Below, one piece after another: positions 10,086-18,474 of a DNA stretch of 64,000 bases. Below the pieces are notes generated by a model that saw only the letters and a program-made list of their open reading frames with translations, made no database searches and was not told the origin of the DNA. Every line of letters begins with the position of its first letter. Position 1 is the first letter of the stretch. Position numbers and translations under genes: made by a program. This stretch comes from Bacteroidales bacterium (GTDB lineage: Bacteria; Bacteroidota; Bacteroidia; Bacteroidales; JAQUTK01): contig JAQUTK010000007.1 of NCBI GenBank assembly GCA_028709785.1, positions 1 through 64,000 of the forward strand. The letters are read 5' to 3'.

Positions 10086-13000
10086 ATGGACGATCAAGAG
10101 AAAACCAGGCAAGAATTGGCGCAAATCAACGAAGAACTGCAATCAGCCAAAGAATCTACAGAAGAAAGTGAAACAACCTATCGGATGCTGTATGAAAGCA
10201 TCCAAGATGCCATGTTTGCATCAGAGCTGAAGGATGACGGAACTCTTAGCCATTTTATCCTTGTCAATGATATTGCTTGTCAGCTGCTTGGTTATTCCAG
10301 GAAAGAATTATTATCAAAATCTCCATTTGATATAAATTCAGAAAAGTCAAAACAGGAATTTAATGAGAGAATCCAAATGACAATTGAGAAGGGACATGTT
10401 ATATTTCAAACAGAACATGTCGCCAAAGACGGAAGAATTATTCCGATAGAATTAAGTACAAATATAATACACTTCAGAAGTAAAACTATATTTCATTCTC
10501 TAGCCAGAGACATCACAGAACGAAAACAAACAGAAGAATCAATTCGCCTGAGCGAGGAACTTCTATCTTCCTATATGAAATTCTCACCCATCTATTCTTA
10601 TATAAAAGAGGTCTCGCCAACAGAAAGCAGGGTACTGAAAGCCAGTGATAATTTCATAGATATGATTGGTATTCCGGGGAGTGAGATTATAGGGAAAACG
10701 ATGCAGGAAATCTATCCTGAACCGTTTGCTGATAAAATGTCAAACGATGATTGGATTGTAGTTTCAAACGAGGAAATCATACAGCTTGATGAAGAATTTA
10801 ATGACCGTTACTACTCAACAATTAAGTATCCCATTTCACTTGGTGATAAAAAACTTCTGGCAGGTTACACGATTGAAATTACTGAACGCAAACTTTCAGA
10901 AGAAAGGCTCCAGAAAAGTGAAGAAAGTCTATCCATCACCCTCAACTCCATTGGCGATGCTGTGATTTCCACAGATATTGAAGGCCTGGTTATCCGGATG
11001 AACCCGGTTGCCGAAAAGCTTTGCGGCTGGAAATTAGCTGAAGCACTAGGTAAGCCATTAGACGAAGTCTTTCATATCATAAATGTACAAACACGTGATA
11101 CTGTTGCCAATCCTGTGAGTAAAGTATTGGAAAATGGTGAGATTGTCGGACTAGCTAATCATACCGCTTTAATTTCAAAAGATGGAACTGAATATCAGAT
11201 TGCTGATAGCGCTGCCGCCATCAAAAACAAAGAAGGCCAGATCAGTGGAGTTGTTCTCGTATTTTCGGATGTAACAGAGAAATATGCCGCGCAAAAACAG
11301 TTAGAGGAGAGTGAAGAAAAGTTCAGACTCCTGATCAGCGCAATGAATCAGGGAATGGCTCTTCACGAAATAATTACGGATGAAGACGGAAAGCCGGTTG
11401 ATTATGTATTTCTTGATATCAACGATAGCTATACCCGACTTGTGGGTTCTACACGTGAGCAATTGATAGGCAAACGAGTTAGAGAAGTTATGCCGGATGT
11501 GGAACAATACTGGATTGAAAATTATGGTAAAGTAGCATTAACAGGCGAACCAAGCTATTTTGAAAACTATTTTGCGACCAATGACAAATATTATTCCACC
11601 TACTCCTATCGACCAAAGAAAAATCAGTTTGCTGTACTTGTTAATGACATTACCGAGCGCAAGAAATTTGAAGAGTCATTATTGAAGAGTGAGGAAAACC
11701 TATCGATCACACTCCATTCCATTGGTGATGGGTTTATCTCAACTGACATGCATGGTATGGTTGTTCAAATGAATCCTGTTGCCGAAAAGCTTTGTGGTTG
11801 GGCTTTAGCAGATGCAGTAGGCAGGCCTTTGGAAGAAGTGTTTCACATCATCAATTCTGAATCTCGAAATACCGTAGCCAATCCTGTGACTAAAGTATTG
11901 GAAAATGGTGAGATTGTCGGACTAGCTAATCATACCGCTTTAATTTCAAAAGATGGAACCGAATATCAGATTGCTGATAGCGCTGCCCCCATCAAAAACA
12001 AAGAGGGTGAAATTAGCGGGGTAGTTCTGGTCTTTTCCGATGTGACAGAGAAGTATGCCTCACAAAAGCAATTAGAAGAAAGTGAAGAAAAATTCAGACT
12101 CCTGATTACCTCTATGGATCAAGGTATGGCTCTTCACGAAATAATTACGGACGAAAATGGAGTTCCGGTTGATTATGTATTTCTGGATATCAATGAAAAA
12201 TACACTAAGCTTTTAGGGGTCACACGTGAGATGTCTATTGGAAGGCGCATCAGGGAAGTAATGCCTAAAGTGGAACAATACTGGATAGATATTTTTGGAA
12301 AAGTCGCTTTAACAGGCGAACCAAGTTATTACGAAAACTATCTGGAAACAACCGGCAAATATTATTCTACTTATTCCTATTGCCCAAAGAAGTATCAGTT
12401 TGCTGTGCTTGTGAATGACATCACTGAGCGCAAGAACGCAGAAAAAGCCTTGCGTGAGAGCGAAGAGACTTTCAGAAACTATTTTGAAAATTCTCCAATT
12501 GGAAAATCAATAACCGGGATCGACGGATCATTGAAAGTAAACAAAGCCTTTTGCAACATGTTAGGCTATTCAAGAGAGGAGCTTACACATCTGGATTGGA
12601 TGAAGTTAACGCATCCAGGAGATCTTCAACTGAGTCAGGATGGAGTCAATTTGCTTATTACCGGCGAGAAAGATGTTGTTTATTTTGAGAAAAGATACAT
12701 TCATAAAGACGGTCATGTAATCTGGGCGGAAGTTAATACGACGCTTCAAAAAGATGCGCAAGGAAAACCAAGTAATTTTATTACCACCATTCAAGATATC
12801 ACCGAACGCAAAAAAGCTGAAGATGCAATTCGCGAGAAAGAAGTTCAATATCGCAATCTGGCCAACTCTGGTTTGGCTCTGATCTGGACATCCAACACGG
12901 ATAAACTATGTACCTATTTTAATGAGCCGTGGCTGAAATTCACCGGACGTACGCTGGAAGAGGAATATGGGAACGGTTGGGCAGAAGGAGTTCACCCCGA

Positions 13001-14378
13001 TGATTTTGATCGCTGTTTGGAAACCTATGTGACTGCATTTGAGAAAAGAGAATCGTTTGTTATGGAGTACCGTTTGAAACATCATTCCGGTGAATATCGC
13101 TGGATATTGGATATGGGAACTCCCAATTTTAACAGTAACGGAGAGTTTGTCGGTTACATCGGCCATTGCATTGATATATCCGAGCGAAAGCACATGGAAG
13201 AAGATCTGATAACTGCCAAAGAACGGGCTGAGGAGAGTGATCGTCTGAAATCTGCTTTCCTGGCCAACATGAGCCACGAGATACGTACACCAATGAACGG
13301 CATTCTGGGGTTTGCCGAAATACTGAAAGAACCCGACCTTACCGGTGAAGAACAACAAAATTACATCGATATCATCCAGAGCAGCGGTAAACGGATGCTC
13401 AATATCATCAACGATATCATAGATGTTTCAAAGATTGAAGCCGGGCTGATGAAAATTGAAATAAAGGAGACAAACATCAACGAACAGATCAAATATATGT
13501 ACACCTTCTTCAAACCGGAGGTCGAAGCCAAAGGAATGAAGCTCTCCTTCCGTATTTCCTTGCCTGCGGCAGAAGCTACAATTAAAACCGACAGTGAAAA
13601 ACTGTATGCCATCCTGACTAACCTCCTGAAGAATGCAATCAAATACAGTGATGAAGGATCTATCGATTTCGGCTATGTATTAAACACAGACAACCCACCC
13701 GGTGAATTGGTCTTTTATGTAAAAGACACCGGAATTGGTATTCCAGAAGAGAGACAGGAAGCCATTTTTGAACGGTTTATTCAAGCCGATATTGAAGATA
13801 AAAAAGCACGACAGGGAGCCGGACTTGGTTTGACCATATCAAAATCGTACGTCGAAATGCTGGGCGGAAGGATCTGGGTGGAAAGTGATCATGCCATCGG
13901 TTCAACTTTCTATTTCTCATTGCCTTACAATCTGGTATCGGAGAAAGTAAAAGAACTACCCACAGATAATACGATTGAAAAGCTCAACAGTCAGGAACCA
14001 GCTATCAAAATTCTGATTGCCGAAGATGATGAGGTATCAGGGCTGTTACTTAAGATAGCACTCAAAATATTTGGTAAATCTATTCTGGGTGCCCAAAACG
14101 GATTGGAAGCCGTTGAGATCTGTCGTACAAATCCGGATATTGACTTGATCCTGATGGATATTCAAATGCCAATAATGAACGGTTATGAAGCAACCCGGCT
14201 GATCCGACAATTCAACAAAGAAGTCACCATCATCGCTCAAACAGCCTACGGACTATCGGGTGACAGAGAAATAGCTCTTGCAGCAGGATGCAACGATTAT
14301 ATCGCCAAACCAGTTAACAAGGCAGAGCTTCTTACGATCATTCATAAATATTTCAGAAAAAATGCACATCGCCACTAA
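10086..14378 (+). CDS. Multi-PAS hybrid sensor histidine kinase with receiver domain
   Basis: 1430 residues, no signal peptide or membrane segment, so cytosolic. About eight PAS/PAC units fill residues 30-1040, most ending in an ITERK-type PAC motif. They are followed by HisKA (phospho-acceptor His1064 in NMSHEIRTPMNG), HATPase_c (N box NLLKNAIKYS, DTGIGIPEE, GAGLGLTIS) and a C-terminal receiver (phospho-acceptor Asp1358 in LILMDIQMP, conserved Lys in CNDYIAKPV). Two PAS pairs are tandem copies of each other (see repeat). No DNA-binding domain, so the output must be another protein. It is the first gene of a three-gene cluster with a B12-binding protein and a second kinase. Confidence 0.93.
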   Translation: MDDQEKTRQELAQINEELQSAKESTEESETTYRMLYESIQDAMFASELKDDGTLSHFILVNDIACQLLGYSRKELLSKSPFDINSEKSKQEFNERIQMTIEKGHVIFQTEHVAKDGRIIPIELSTNIIHFRSKTIFHSLARDITERKQTEESIRLSEELLSSYMKFSPIYSYIKEVSPTESRVLKASDNFIDMIGIPGSEIIGKTMQEIYPEPFADKMSNDDWIVVSNEEIIQLDEEFNDRYYSTIKYPISLGDKKLLAGYTIEITERKLSEERLQKSEESLSITLNSIGDAVISTDIEGLVIRMNPVAEKLCGWKLAEALGKPLDEVFHIINVQTRDTVANPVSKVLENGEIVGLANHTALISKDGTEYQIADSAAAIKNKEGQISGVVLVFSDVTEKYAAQKQLEESEEKFRLLISAMNQGMALHEIITDEDGKPVDYVFLDINDSYTRLVGSTREQLIGKRVREVMPDVEQYWIENYGKVALTGEPSYFENYFATNDKYYSTYSYRPKKNQFAVLVNDITERKKFEESLLKSEENLSITLHSIGDGFISTDMHGMVVQMNPVAEKLCGWALADAVGRPLEEVFHIINSESRNTVANPVTKVLENGEIVGLANHTALISKDGTEYQIADSAAPIKNKEGEISGVVLVFSDVTEKYASQKQLEESEEKFRLLITSMDQGMALHEIITDENGVPVDYVFLDINEKYTKLLGVTREMSIGRRIREVMPKVEQYWIDIFGKVALTGEPSYYENYLETTGKYYSTYSYCPKKYQFAVLVNDITERKNAEKALRESEETFRNYFENSPIGKSITGIDGSLKVNKAFCNMLGYSREELTHLDWMKLTHPGDLQLSQDGVNLLITGEKDVVYFEKRYIHKDGHVIWAEVNTTLQKDAQGKPSNFITTIQDITERKKAEDAIREKEVQYRNLANSGLALIWTSNTDKLCTYFNEPWLKFTGRTLEEEYGNGWAEGVHPDDFDRCLETYVTAFEKRESFVMEYRLKHHSGEYRWILDMGTPNFNSNGEFVGYIGHCIDISERKHMEEDLITAKERAEESDRLKSAFLANMSHEIRTPMNGILGFAEILKEPDLTGEEQQNYIDIIQSSGKRMLNIINDIIDVSKIEAGLMKIEIKETNINEQIKYMYTFFKPEVEAKGMKLSFRISLPAAEATIKTDSEKLYAILTNLLKNAIKYSDEGSIDFGYVLNTDNPPGELVFYVKDTGIGIPEERQEAIFERFIQADIEDKKARQGAGLGLTISKSYVEMLGGRIWVESDHAIGSTFYFSLPYNLVSEKVKELPTDNTIEKLNSQEPAIKILIAEDDEVSGLLLKIALKIFGKSILGAQNGLEAVEICRTNPDIDLILMDIQMPIMNGYEATRLIRQFNKEVTIIAQTAYGLSGDREIALAAGCNDYIAKPVNKAELLTIIHKYFRKNAHRH
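10917..12458 (+). repeat. Tandem 771-bp duplication inside the kinase gene
   Basis: Unit A (10917-11687) and unit B (11688-12458) are exactly 771 bp (257 codons) apart throughout and each encodes a PAS-PAS pair. The first PAS of each pair is nearly identical over its second half: 69 consecutive bases match (11120-11188 against 11891-11959). Other parts differ by many synonymous and replacement changes. This shows in-frame duplication, with either recent origin of part of it or later gene conversion. Confidence 0.93.
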
Positions 14379-14465
14379 CAAAGGGATACAGTTTTGCGAA
14401 GCAACATGAAGTAGATACGAATTGTTGCCCGGAAGCAAAATTATTTACCAAAAAAGAACTATACT

Positions 14466-15149
14466 ATGAATAATCAGAAAATATCTGAACAACAAAATTT
14501 ACGGGAGTTTAAGCCTACCCGCACAGAATTTCTGAATGCCTTGATTTCCGGAAATCATATCTTATGTTCTGAACTTGCACACACCTGTATGACGGATCAT
14601 ATTCCCATCAAAGAGCTTTATGAAAAGATTATTATGATGGCGATGTATGACATCGGAGAGTTGTGGGAATCTAACAAAATCAGCGTCGCAACGGAACATA
14701 TGGCATCAGCTATTGTGGAATCCGTTTTGAATCAGTTATATTTTGAAATCATTTCAAAAGAGAAGAAAAACAAAACAGTTGTTGCATCCTGCGTGGAAAA
14801 TGAGTTTCATCAGATTGGCATCAAGATGATAAGTGATGTTTTTGAGATGAATGGCTGGAATGCGTTATTCTTAGGCTCTAATACTCCGACATCTGAACTC
14901 ATCAGTTTTATCAAACTTAAAAATCCCGATCTATTAGCCATCTCATTAAGCCTCTATTTTAATCTTCCCGGACTCGAGAAAATGATTGAAAAAGTGCAAA
15001 AAGAATTTCCGGAACTTCCTGTTATAGTTGGTGGACAAGCTTTTCGGCATGGCGGACAAGACGTTCTGTCAAAGTATAAGAATGTTTTATATCTTCCCGA
15101 TTTAGACAGTGTGGAATTATTCATCAGAAACTTTCAATCATGCCATTAA
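14466..15149 (+). CDS. Stand-alone B12-binding protein with CarH-type Wx9EH motif (putative light/B12 sensor)
   Basis: 227 residues. Residues about 15-100 form the helical cap seen before B12 domains and contain W67, then nine residues, then E77-H78. This is the Wx9EH signature that covers the upper face of adenosylcobalamin in CarH/LitR photoreceptors. Residues about 105-220 form a Rossmann-like B12-binding domain with EFHQIG (H115 as lower ligand; first Asp of the usual DxHxxG replaced by Glu), a GSNTP loop and VGGQAF. There is no MerR or other DNA-binding domain, and no methyltransferase nearby. It ends 3 nt before the next kinase, so the two are almost surely co-translated. Cobalamin binding is well supported; light sensing is inferred. 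Confidence 0.85.
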   Translation: MNNQKISEQQNLREFKPTRTEFLNALISGNHILCSELAHTCMTDHIPIKELYEKIIMMAMYDIGELWESNKISVATEHMASAIVESVLNQLYFEIISKEKKNKTVVASCVENEFHQIGIKMISDVFEMNGWNALFLGSNTPTSELISFIKLKNPDLLAISLSLYFNLPGLEKMIEKVQKEFPELPVIVGGQAFRHGGQDVLSKYKNVLYLPDLDSVELFIRNFQSCH

Positions 15150-15152
15150 ACG

Positions 15153-16325
15153 ATGCAAAATAAAGAGATCTCCTACATATTATCAGAATGGTCGGACGAA
15201 TTTAATGAATCACTCAGCAAAACCAATTCACTTTGTGTCGCATTATTTAGTGTGGACAAAGAATTGCTTTTTGCGACCCCTGTCATGAAATCTCTTTTAA
15301 AAGGAGAACCATCTGCTAGTTTGATTAATCCGACCTTTGATAAGCTATTGACCATAAAAAGTAACAAATCACTCATTTTCGAAGGTTTCCTGACTATAGG
15401 TGATTACTATTCCATCAATAGCTCCATCGTGGCACACGTATTTAAGAAGAAAGATCAGTTGCTCATTGTTGGTGGTGCAGATACTGCACAACTACTTGAT
15501 CAGTATAAATCCATGCAGAATCTGAATCAACAGATAAATAATCTTCAACGACAGCTACTCAAAGAAAAGTCAACACTTGAAAACACATTAAACCAATTAA
15601 ATGAAACAAATGCTGAGCTGCAACAAGTCAATGCGACCAAAGACAAGTTTTTTTCAATTATTGCCCACGATTTGAGAAGCCCGTTTAACTCCATCATCGG
15701 CTTCAGCGATCTCCTTGTCGAACAGATCAAGATGAAAGATATCGAAGGCATTGATGAGTATGCGCAAATAATCATAGAATCATCCAACAAGGCGATGGAT
15801 TTGCTGATGAACCTGATGGAATGGTCGCGTTCGCAAACGGGCAGAATGGATTTTAAGCCGGAATTATTGAATATTGAACACTTTGTTCAGGAAATAATTC
15901 CATTATATGATAACATAGCCGAACAGAAATCAATCACAATCAGTCATAATCTGCCACACAACATATCTGTTCTTGCCGATAAAGCGATGATCAGCACCGT
16001 ATTCAGAAACTTAATCGCCAATGCCATAAAATTCACAATGTCCGGTGGTGAGATCACTGTTTCTGCCATTGAACAACACAACGAAATTCTTTTTTCAATA
16101 CGTGACACCGGCGTCGGAATATCCAACGACAACCTGGGAAAAATATTCCAGCTAGACCAAAGCTGCTCAACCCTCGGTACCAGTCAGGAGAAAGGAACCG
16201 GACTGGGATTGATTCTTTGCAAAGAATTCGTTGAAAAGCATGGTGGTAAGATTTGGGTAGAAAGTGAAGAAGGCATTGGTTCCACATTCTATTTCACCTT
16301 ACCCTACAAAAAAGAAGAAAGCTAA
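15153..16325 (+). CDS. Sensor histidine kinase coupled to the B12-binding protein
   Basis: 390 residues, cytosolic. Residues 1-110 are a sensor region of unrecognised type ending LLIVGGADTAQLLDQYKS. Residues 115-160 are a coiled coil (LNQQINNLQRQLLKEKS). Then comes HisKA with H172 in IIAHDLRSPFNSIIGF and HATPase_c with NLIANAIKFT, RDTGVGISNDN and GTGLGLILC. No receiver is attached. It starts 3 nt after the B12-binding gene, so the natural inference is that the B12 protein feeds this kinase, with the receiver of the upstream hybrid kinase as a possible partner. Confidence 0.9.
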   Translation: MQNKEISYILSEWSDEFNESLSKTNSLCVALFSVDKELLFATPVMKSLLKGEPSASLINPTFDKLLTIKSNKSLIFEGFLTIGDYYSINSSIVAHVFKKKDQLLIVGGADTAQLLDQYKSMQNLNQQINNLQRQLLKEKSTLENTLNQLNETNAELQQVNATKDKFFSIIAHDLRSPFNSIIGFSDLLVEQIKMKDIEGIDEYAQIIIESSNKAMDLLMNLMEWSRSQTGRMDFKPELLNIEHFVQEIIPLYDNIAEQKSITISHNLPHNISVLADKAMISTVFRNLIANAIKFTMSGGEITVSAIEQHNEILFSIRDTGVGISNDNLGKIFQLDQSCSTLGTSQEKGTGLGLILCKEFVEKHGGKIWVESEEGIGSTFYFTLPYKKEES

Positions 16326-16357
16326 TCCACTCCACAAAGCATGAGGAGTGGGATCAG

Positions 16358-16476
16358 GAGATTGCGGGTCAAGCCCGCAATGACGAACTCTTGTTCCTTT
16401 ACCTGACGTCATTTTTTATCTTTGTGCCATTATCGCGTACCCTGTGCCGTCATTGCGGGCCTGACCCGCAATCTCT
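16358..16476. repeat. Pair of facing REP-like palindromes
   Basis: Copy 1 (16358-16384) reads GATTGCGGGTCAAGCCCGCA and copy 2 (16449-16476) is the same element inverted. Each is an imperfect palindrome around GCGGG...CCCGC flanked by GAGATT and ATGAC. They lie between the convergent kinase and DUF1835 genes. Copy 2 overlaps the 3' end of the DUF1835 gene. Confidence 0.85.
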
Positions 16477-17283
16477 CTTTACCTCATAATCTCTTATTTC
16501 AATCAGTTGACCCCGAAATTCCAACACACCATGTAAAGCCAACTCTTTTAAACGCCAGTTTAAATAACCATCACCAACACCAAAATCAATATCAACCAAC
16601 GTCGGCCCTATGACTCTGGCCGCTTTCTGAAACTCTTTTGTGACGTATGACAATAAGATAGCATCAAAATAATCCACTTGCTTGTGACAGATCCTCCCCT
16701 TCTTATCCAATATTCTCAACAGCGAATCTTCTGAACAAATAGTCTTCATCCACAGTTCTCCCCATTTTTTTAAATCCGATGATTGTTGTTTCACAAAGTG
16801 TTTTGCTACATCCCTGATCTGAAACGAAGCGGTTTGTACCAAGGATTTTGGCGTTACTGTTTGACCATAACTATTTTGCACCTGAACATTGGAAAAGTTC
16901 AGTATATAAATACGTTTATCCAAGTCCATGAAGTATTTCATAACTCTCGCAGTGGCAATAATTTCTGAGGCATTATAACCTGTCCAAATATAAATATCTT
17001 CAACATGTTGTGCAGCCTCTGTAATCGCAGCCATTGTCGCTATATCCTTATCCACCGCAGATAACATATAGTCACTGAACATTTCATTCTGAAAGGTTTT
17101 CTCCAGCCATGCCTTCCTTTTTTCGACACCCTTCATGGAGTCCGGATCACACATCGGACCCATGGTCAACAAATCATTTAAATGGAATAAGAGAACATCA
17201 TCCGGATCATAGGCGCCACTCTCCATGAATGTCCTGTCAGCATGAAAAAACACAATATGTAAATCCTTCTTCTTTAAACTCAT
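16450..17283 (-). CDS. DUF1835/DUF3658 domain protein
   Basis: 277 residues. The N-terminal half matches DUF1835 (HIVFFHADRTFMESG ... VLLFHLNDLLTMGPMCD). The C-terminal half matches DUF3658 (WGELWMKTICSEDSLLRILDKKG ... VDYFDAILLSYVTKEFQKAA ... VGDGYLNWRLKELALHGVLE). The function of this pair is not established. The last eight residues and the stop (RDCGSGPQ) are encoded by a REP-like palindrome, so the native C-terminus has been replaced or extended by the repeat. It is convergent with the kinase cluster and appears to be an independent unit. Confidence 0.8.
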   Translation of the reverse strand: MSLKKKDLHIVFFHADRTFMESGAYDPDDVLLFHLNDLLTMGPMCDPDSMKGVEKRKAWLEKTFQNEMFSDYMLSAVDKDIATMAAITEAAQHVEDIYIWTGYNASEIIATARVMKYFMDLDKRIYILNFSNVQVQNSYGQTVTPKSLVQTASFQIRDVAKHFVKQQSSDLKKWGELWMKTICSEDSLLRILDKKGRICHKQVDYFDAILLSYVTKEFQKAARVIGPTLVDIDFGVGDGYLNWRLKELALHGVLEFRGQLIEIRDYEVKRDCGSGPQ

Positions 17284-17522
17284 TGTCTGTCTCCGTTATT
17301 TATTGGTAAAGAATATCCTTCTAATCCACAAATATAGCTACTTTAGGCTCATAGGTGCTGATTAATTCGAAATAAAAGACTGATTGAGCTGAATACCATC
17401 CTTTGTCACAAGTACCTGTACACTCTAATTCTCTCATAAAGACGGACGTTGCGTTTGACCCGGGTCGCACTCCCGTTTGACGAACGTTGACTTTCCGTTT
17501 GCCGATCGTCAAACGGAACAAA

Positions 17523-17554
17523 CGTCCTTGCTCGTGGATTCATGAGCAAGGACG
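17523..17554. repeat. Perfect 11-bp stem hairpin
   Basis: CGTCCTTGCTC (17523-17533) pairs exactly with GAGCAAGGACG (17544-17554) over a 10-nt loop. Just upstream, TCCGTTTG and CAAACGGA near 17494-17517 form another short stem. There is no clear U tract on either strand, so it is not an obvious terminator. Confidence 0.6.
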
Positions 17555-17582
17555 CGTAAATCGGTTCTTCCTAGTGTTCAGA

Positions 17583-17648
17583 TTTGTACCGTATGTTATT
17601 TCCATTTGTACCGTATATTCTTCCGGTTTGTACTGTATGTTCTCTGCT
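17583..17648 (+). repeat. Three tandem 22-bp repeats with ACCGTAT core
   Basis: Units at 17583-17604, 17605-17626 and 17627-17648 each start TTTGTACCGTAT (third: TTTGTACTGTAT) and continue with a variable T/C-rich half. The period is exactly 22 bp, about two helical turns. A second group with the same core and period lies at 18121-18164. Confidence 0.8.
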
Positions 17649-17694
17649 TTTCATTTAATCGTTTTTCAGGGGGTGTTAACAATCTTGACGTGAG

Positions 17695-17800
17695 GAGATT
17701 GCGGGTCAAGCCGGCAATGACGGCAAGTGGTGAGGGTTTGCGGGTCAAGCTCGCAATGACAGTCATTCCTTCGTCATTGCGGGCTCCGACCCGCAATCTC
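17695..17800. repeat. Cluster of three REP-like palindromes
   Basis: Copies at 17695-17721 and 17734-17760 are in the same orientation as the 16358 copy; 17773-17800 is inverted. They differ by a few bases each (for example GCCGGCA and GCTCGCA in place of GCCCGCA). With the two copies near 16.4 kb this makes five in 1.5 kb. No REP-associated transposase gene lies in the window. Confidence 0.85.
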
Positions 17801-17846
17801 ATATTTTTTTTTATTTTCATTCTGCAAATGGTCGGAACCCTTGATT

Positions 17847-18044
17847 TCAATGCACCAAGTCCCCCATGACAAGCCTTACAGCATACTGTAAAGCCTTTTG
17901 ACCTTTATCTTTTTTACTTGCTCGCTTGATAATTGCTTCCATTATTGTTTGCTCAGAGGTCATTTTGTAACCATTTCTGCAACCAACACAAGTACTATTG
18001 GTACACTTTTCAATTACTACGTGGCAGTTTTTTTTGATTATTAT
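17847..18044 (-). pseudogene. Decayed reading frame with Cys motif, unrecognised
   Basis: The minus-strand frame is open from just after a stop near 18045 to a TGA at 17847. It encodes CTNSTCVGCRNGYK and, from an internal ATG at 17963, a 38-residue lysine-rich helical stretch. Composition is protein-like but there is no start codon for the Cys-rich part and no recognisable family. It contains one CCTTACAG hairpin. Best read as the tail of a lost gene. Confidence 0.3.
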
Positions 18045-18073
18045 TTAACTATTTACCACCCCAATCCAGCCCA

Positions 18074-18115
18074 AAAGTTTTCTAATAGTTTTGCTCCTAA
18101 CTATTAGAAAACTTT
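18074..18115. repeat. Perfect 17-bp stem palindrome
   Basis: AAAGTTTTCTAATAGTT (18074-18090) pairs exactly with its reverse complement at 18099-18115 over an 8-nt loop. It is A/T-rich with no trailing T tract on the plus strand. It could be a bidirectional terminator left from a lost gene or a short inverted-repeat element. Confidence 0.75.
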
Positions 18116-18120
18116 GTCGA

Positions 18121-18164
18121 GCGAACCGTATATCTTTCCGAAGTTAACCGTATATTTTTTTGGA
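18121..18164 (+). repeat. Two further 22-bp-period ACCGTAT repeats
   Basis: ACCGTAT occurs at 18125 and 18147, exactly 22 bp apart, each followed by AT and a T-rich half as in the 17583-17648 group. They lie directly beside the 17-bp stem palindrome. Confidence 0.65.
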
Positions 18165-18210
18165 GAATTCTCTTTGTTTTATCGCGTTTCCGGTAAATAA
18201 TGTATGAAAA

Positions 18211-18440
18211 GAGCCCTTAGAGCAAAAAAAAATGTATTCAATTTAAACCGAGAAAATCTAGAAAGTGAAAAACAGAAGGCCTTACAGAATGCTGTAAGGC
18301 CGATCTGGTGTAGATGGTGTAGATAAATACTTCTATTTTACTCTTCTCAAATTTTGAAATAAAAAAAACAGCAGAATTGAAACTATGGACTCACATTTCC
18401 ATTCACAGCAATGCCTCAATTTATTCCGGTAAGATAACAA
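18211..18440 (+). repeat. Decayed element, copy 1
   Basis: About 230 bp that aligns, with many substitutions, to 23827-24062. Shared landmarks in order are GCCCTT-GAGCAAA, a CGAGAAAA stretch, the hairpin GGCCTTACAG-AATG-CTGTAAGGCC (18278-18301), a doubled GGTGTAGAT, an A-rich run with ACAGCAGAA, and TTATTCCGGTAAGATAA. Neither copy keeps an open frame. Confidence 0.6.
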
Positions 18441-18474
18441 CCTCACTACAATAAAACTTCTTTCAAAGGGTTTC

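Larger units (their letters stand above)
17284..18474. other. Repeat-rich intergenic region
   Basis: About 1.2 kb with no intact gene. It holds hairpins near 17480-17554, two clusters of 22-bp-period ACCGTAT repeats, three REP-like palindromes, a decayed reading frame, a perfect 17-bp stem, and copy 1 of a decayed element whose second copy lies at 23.8 kb. Each is listed separately. The mix looks like a site of repeated insertion and decay. Confidence 0.7.

Noticed and set aside
10086-16325. Cobalamin riboswitch near the B12-binding gene
   Set aside because: I looked for a long structured leader with a B12-box-like stretch ahead of 10086 and 14466 and saw none; the gaps are 218 and 87 nt and mostly A/T-rich.
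17583-17648. CRISPR-like array
   Set aside because: Units abut with a 22-bp period and only a half-conserved core; there are no unique spacers of 30 bp or more and no cas genes.
17596-17869. Short frames on both strands with translations such as AVIAGLTRNL
   Set aside because: This is the well-known false protein produced by translating REP-like palindromes.
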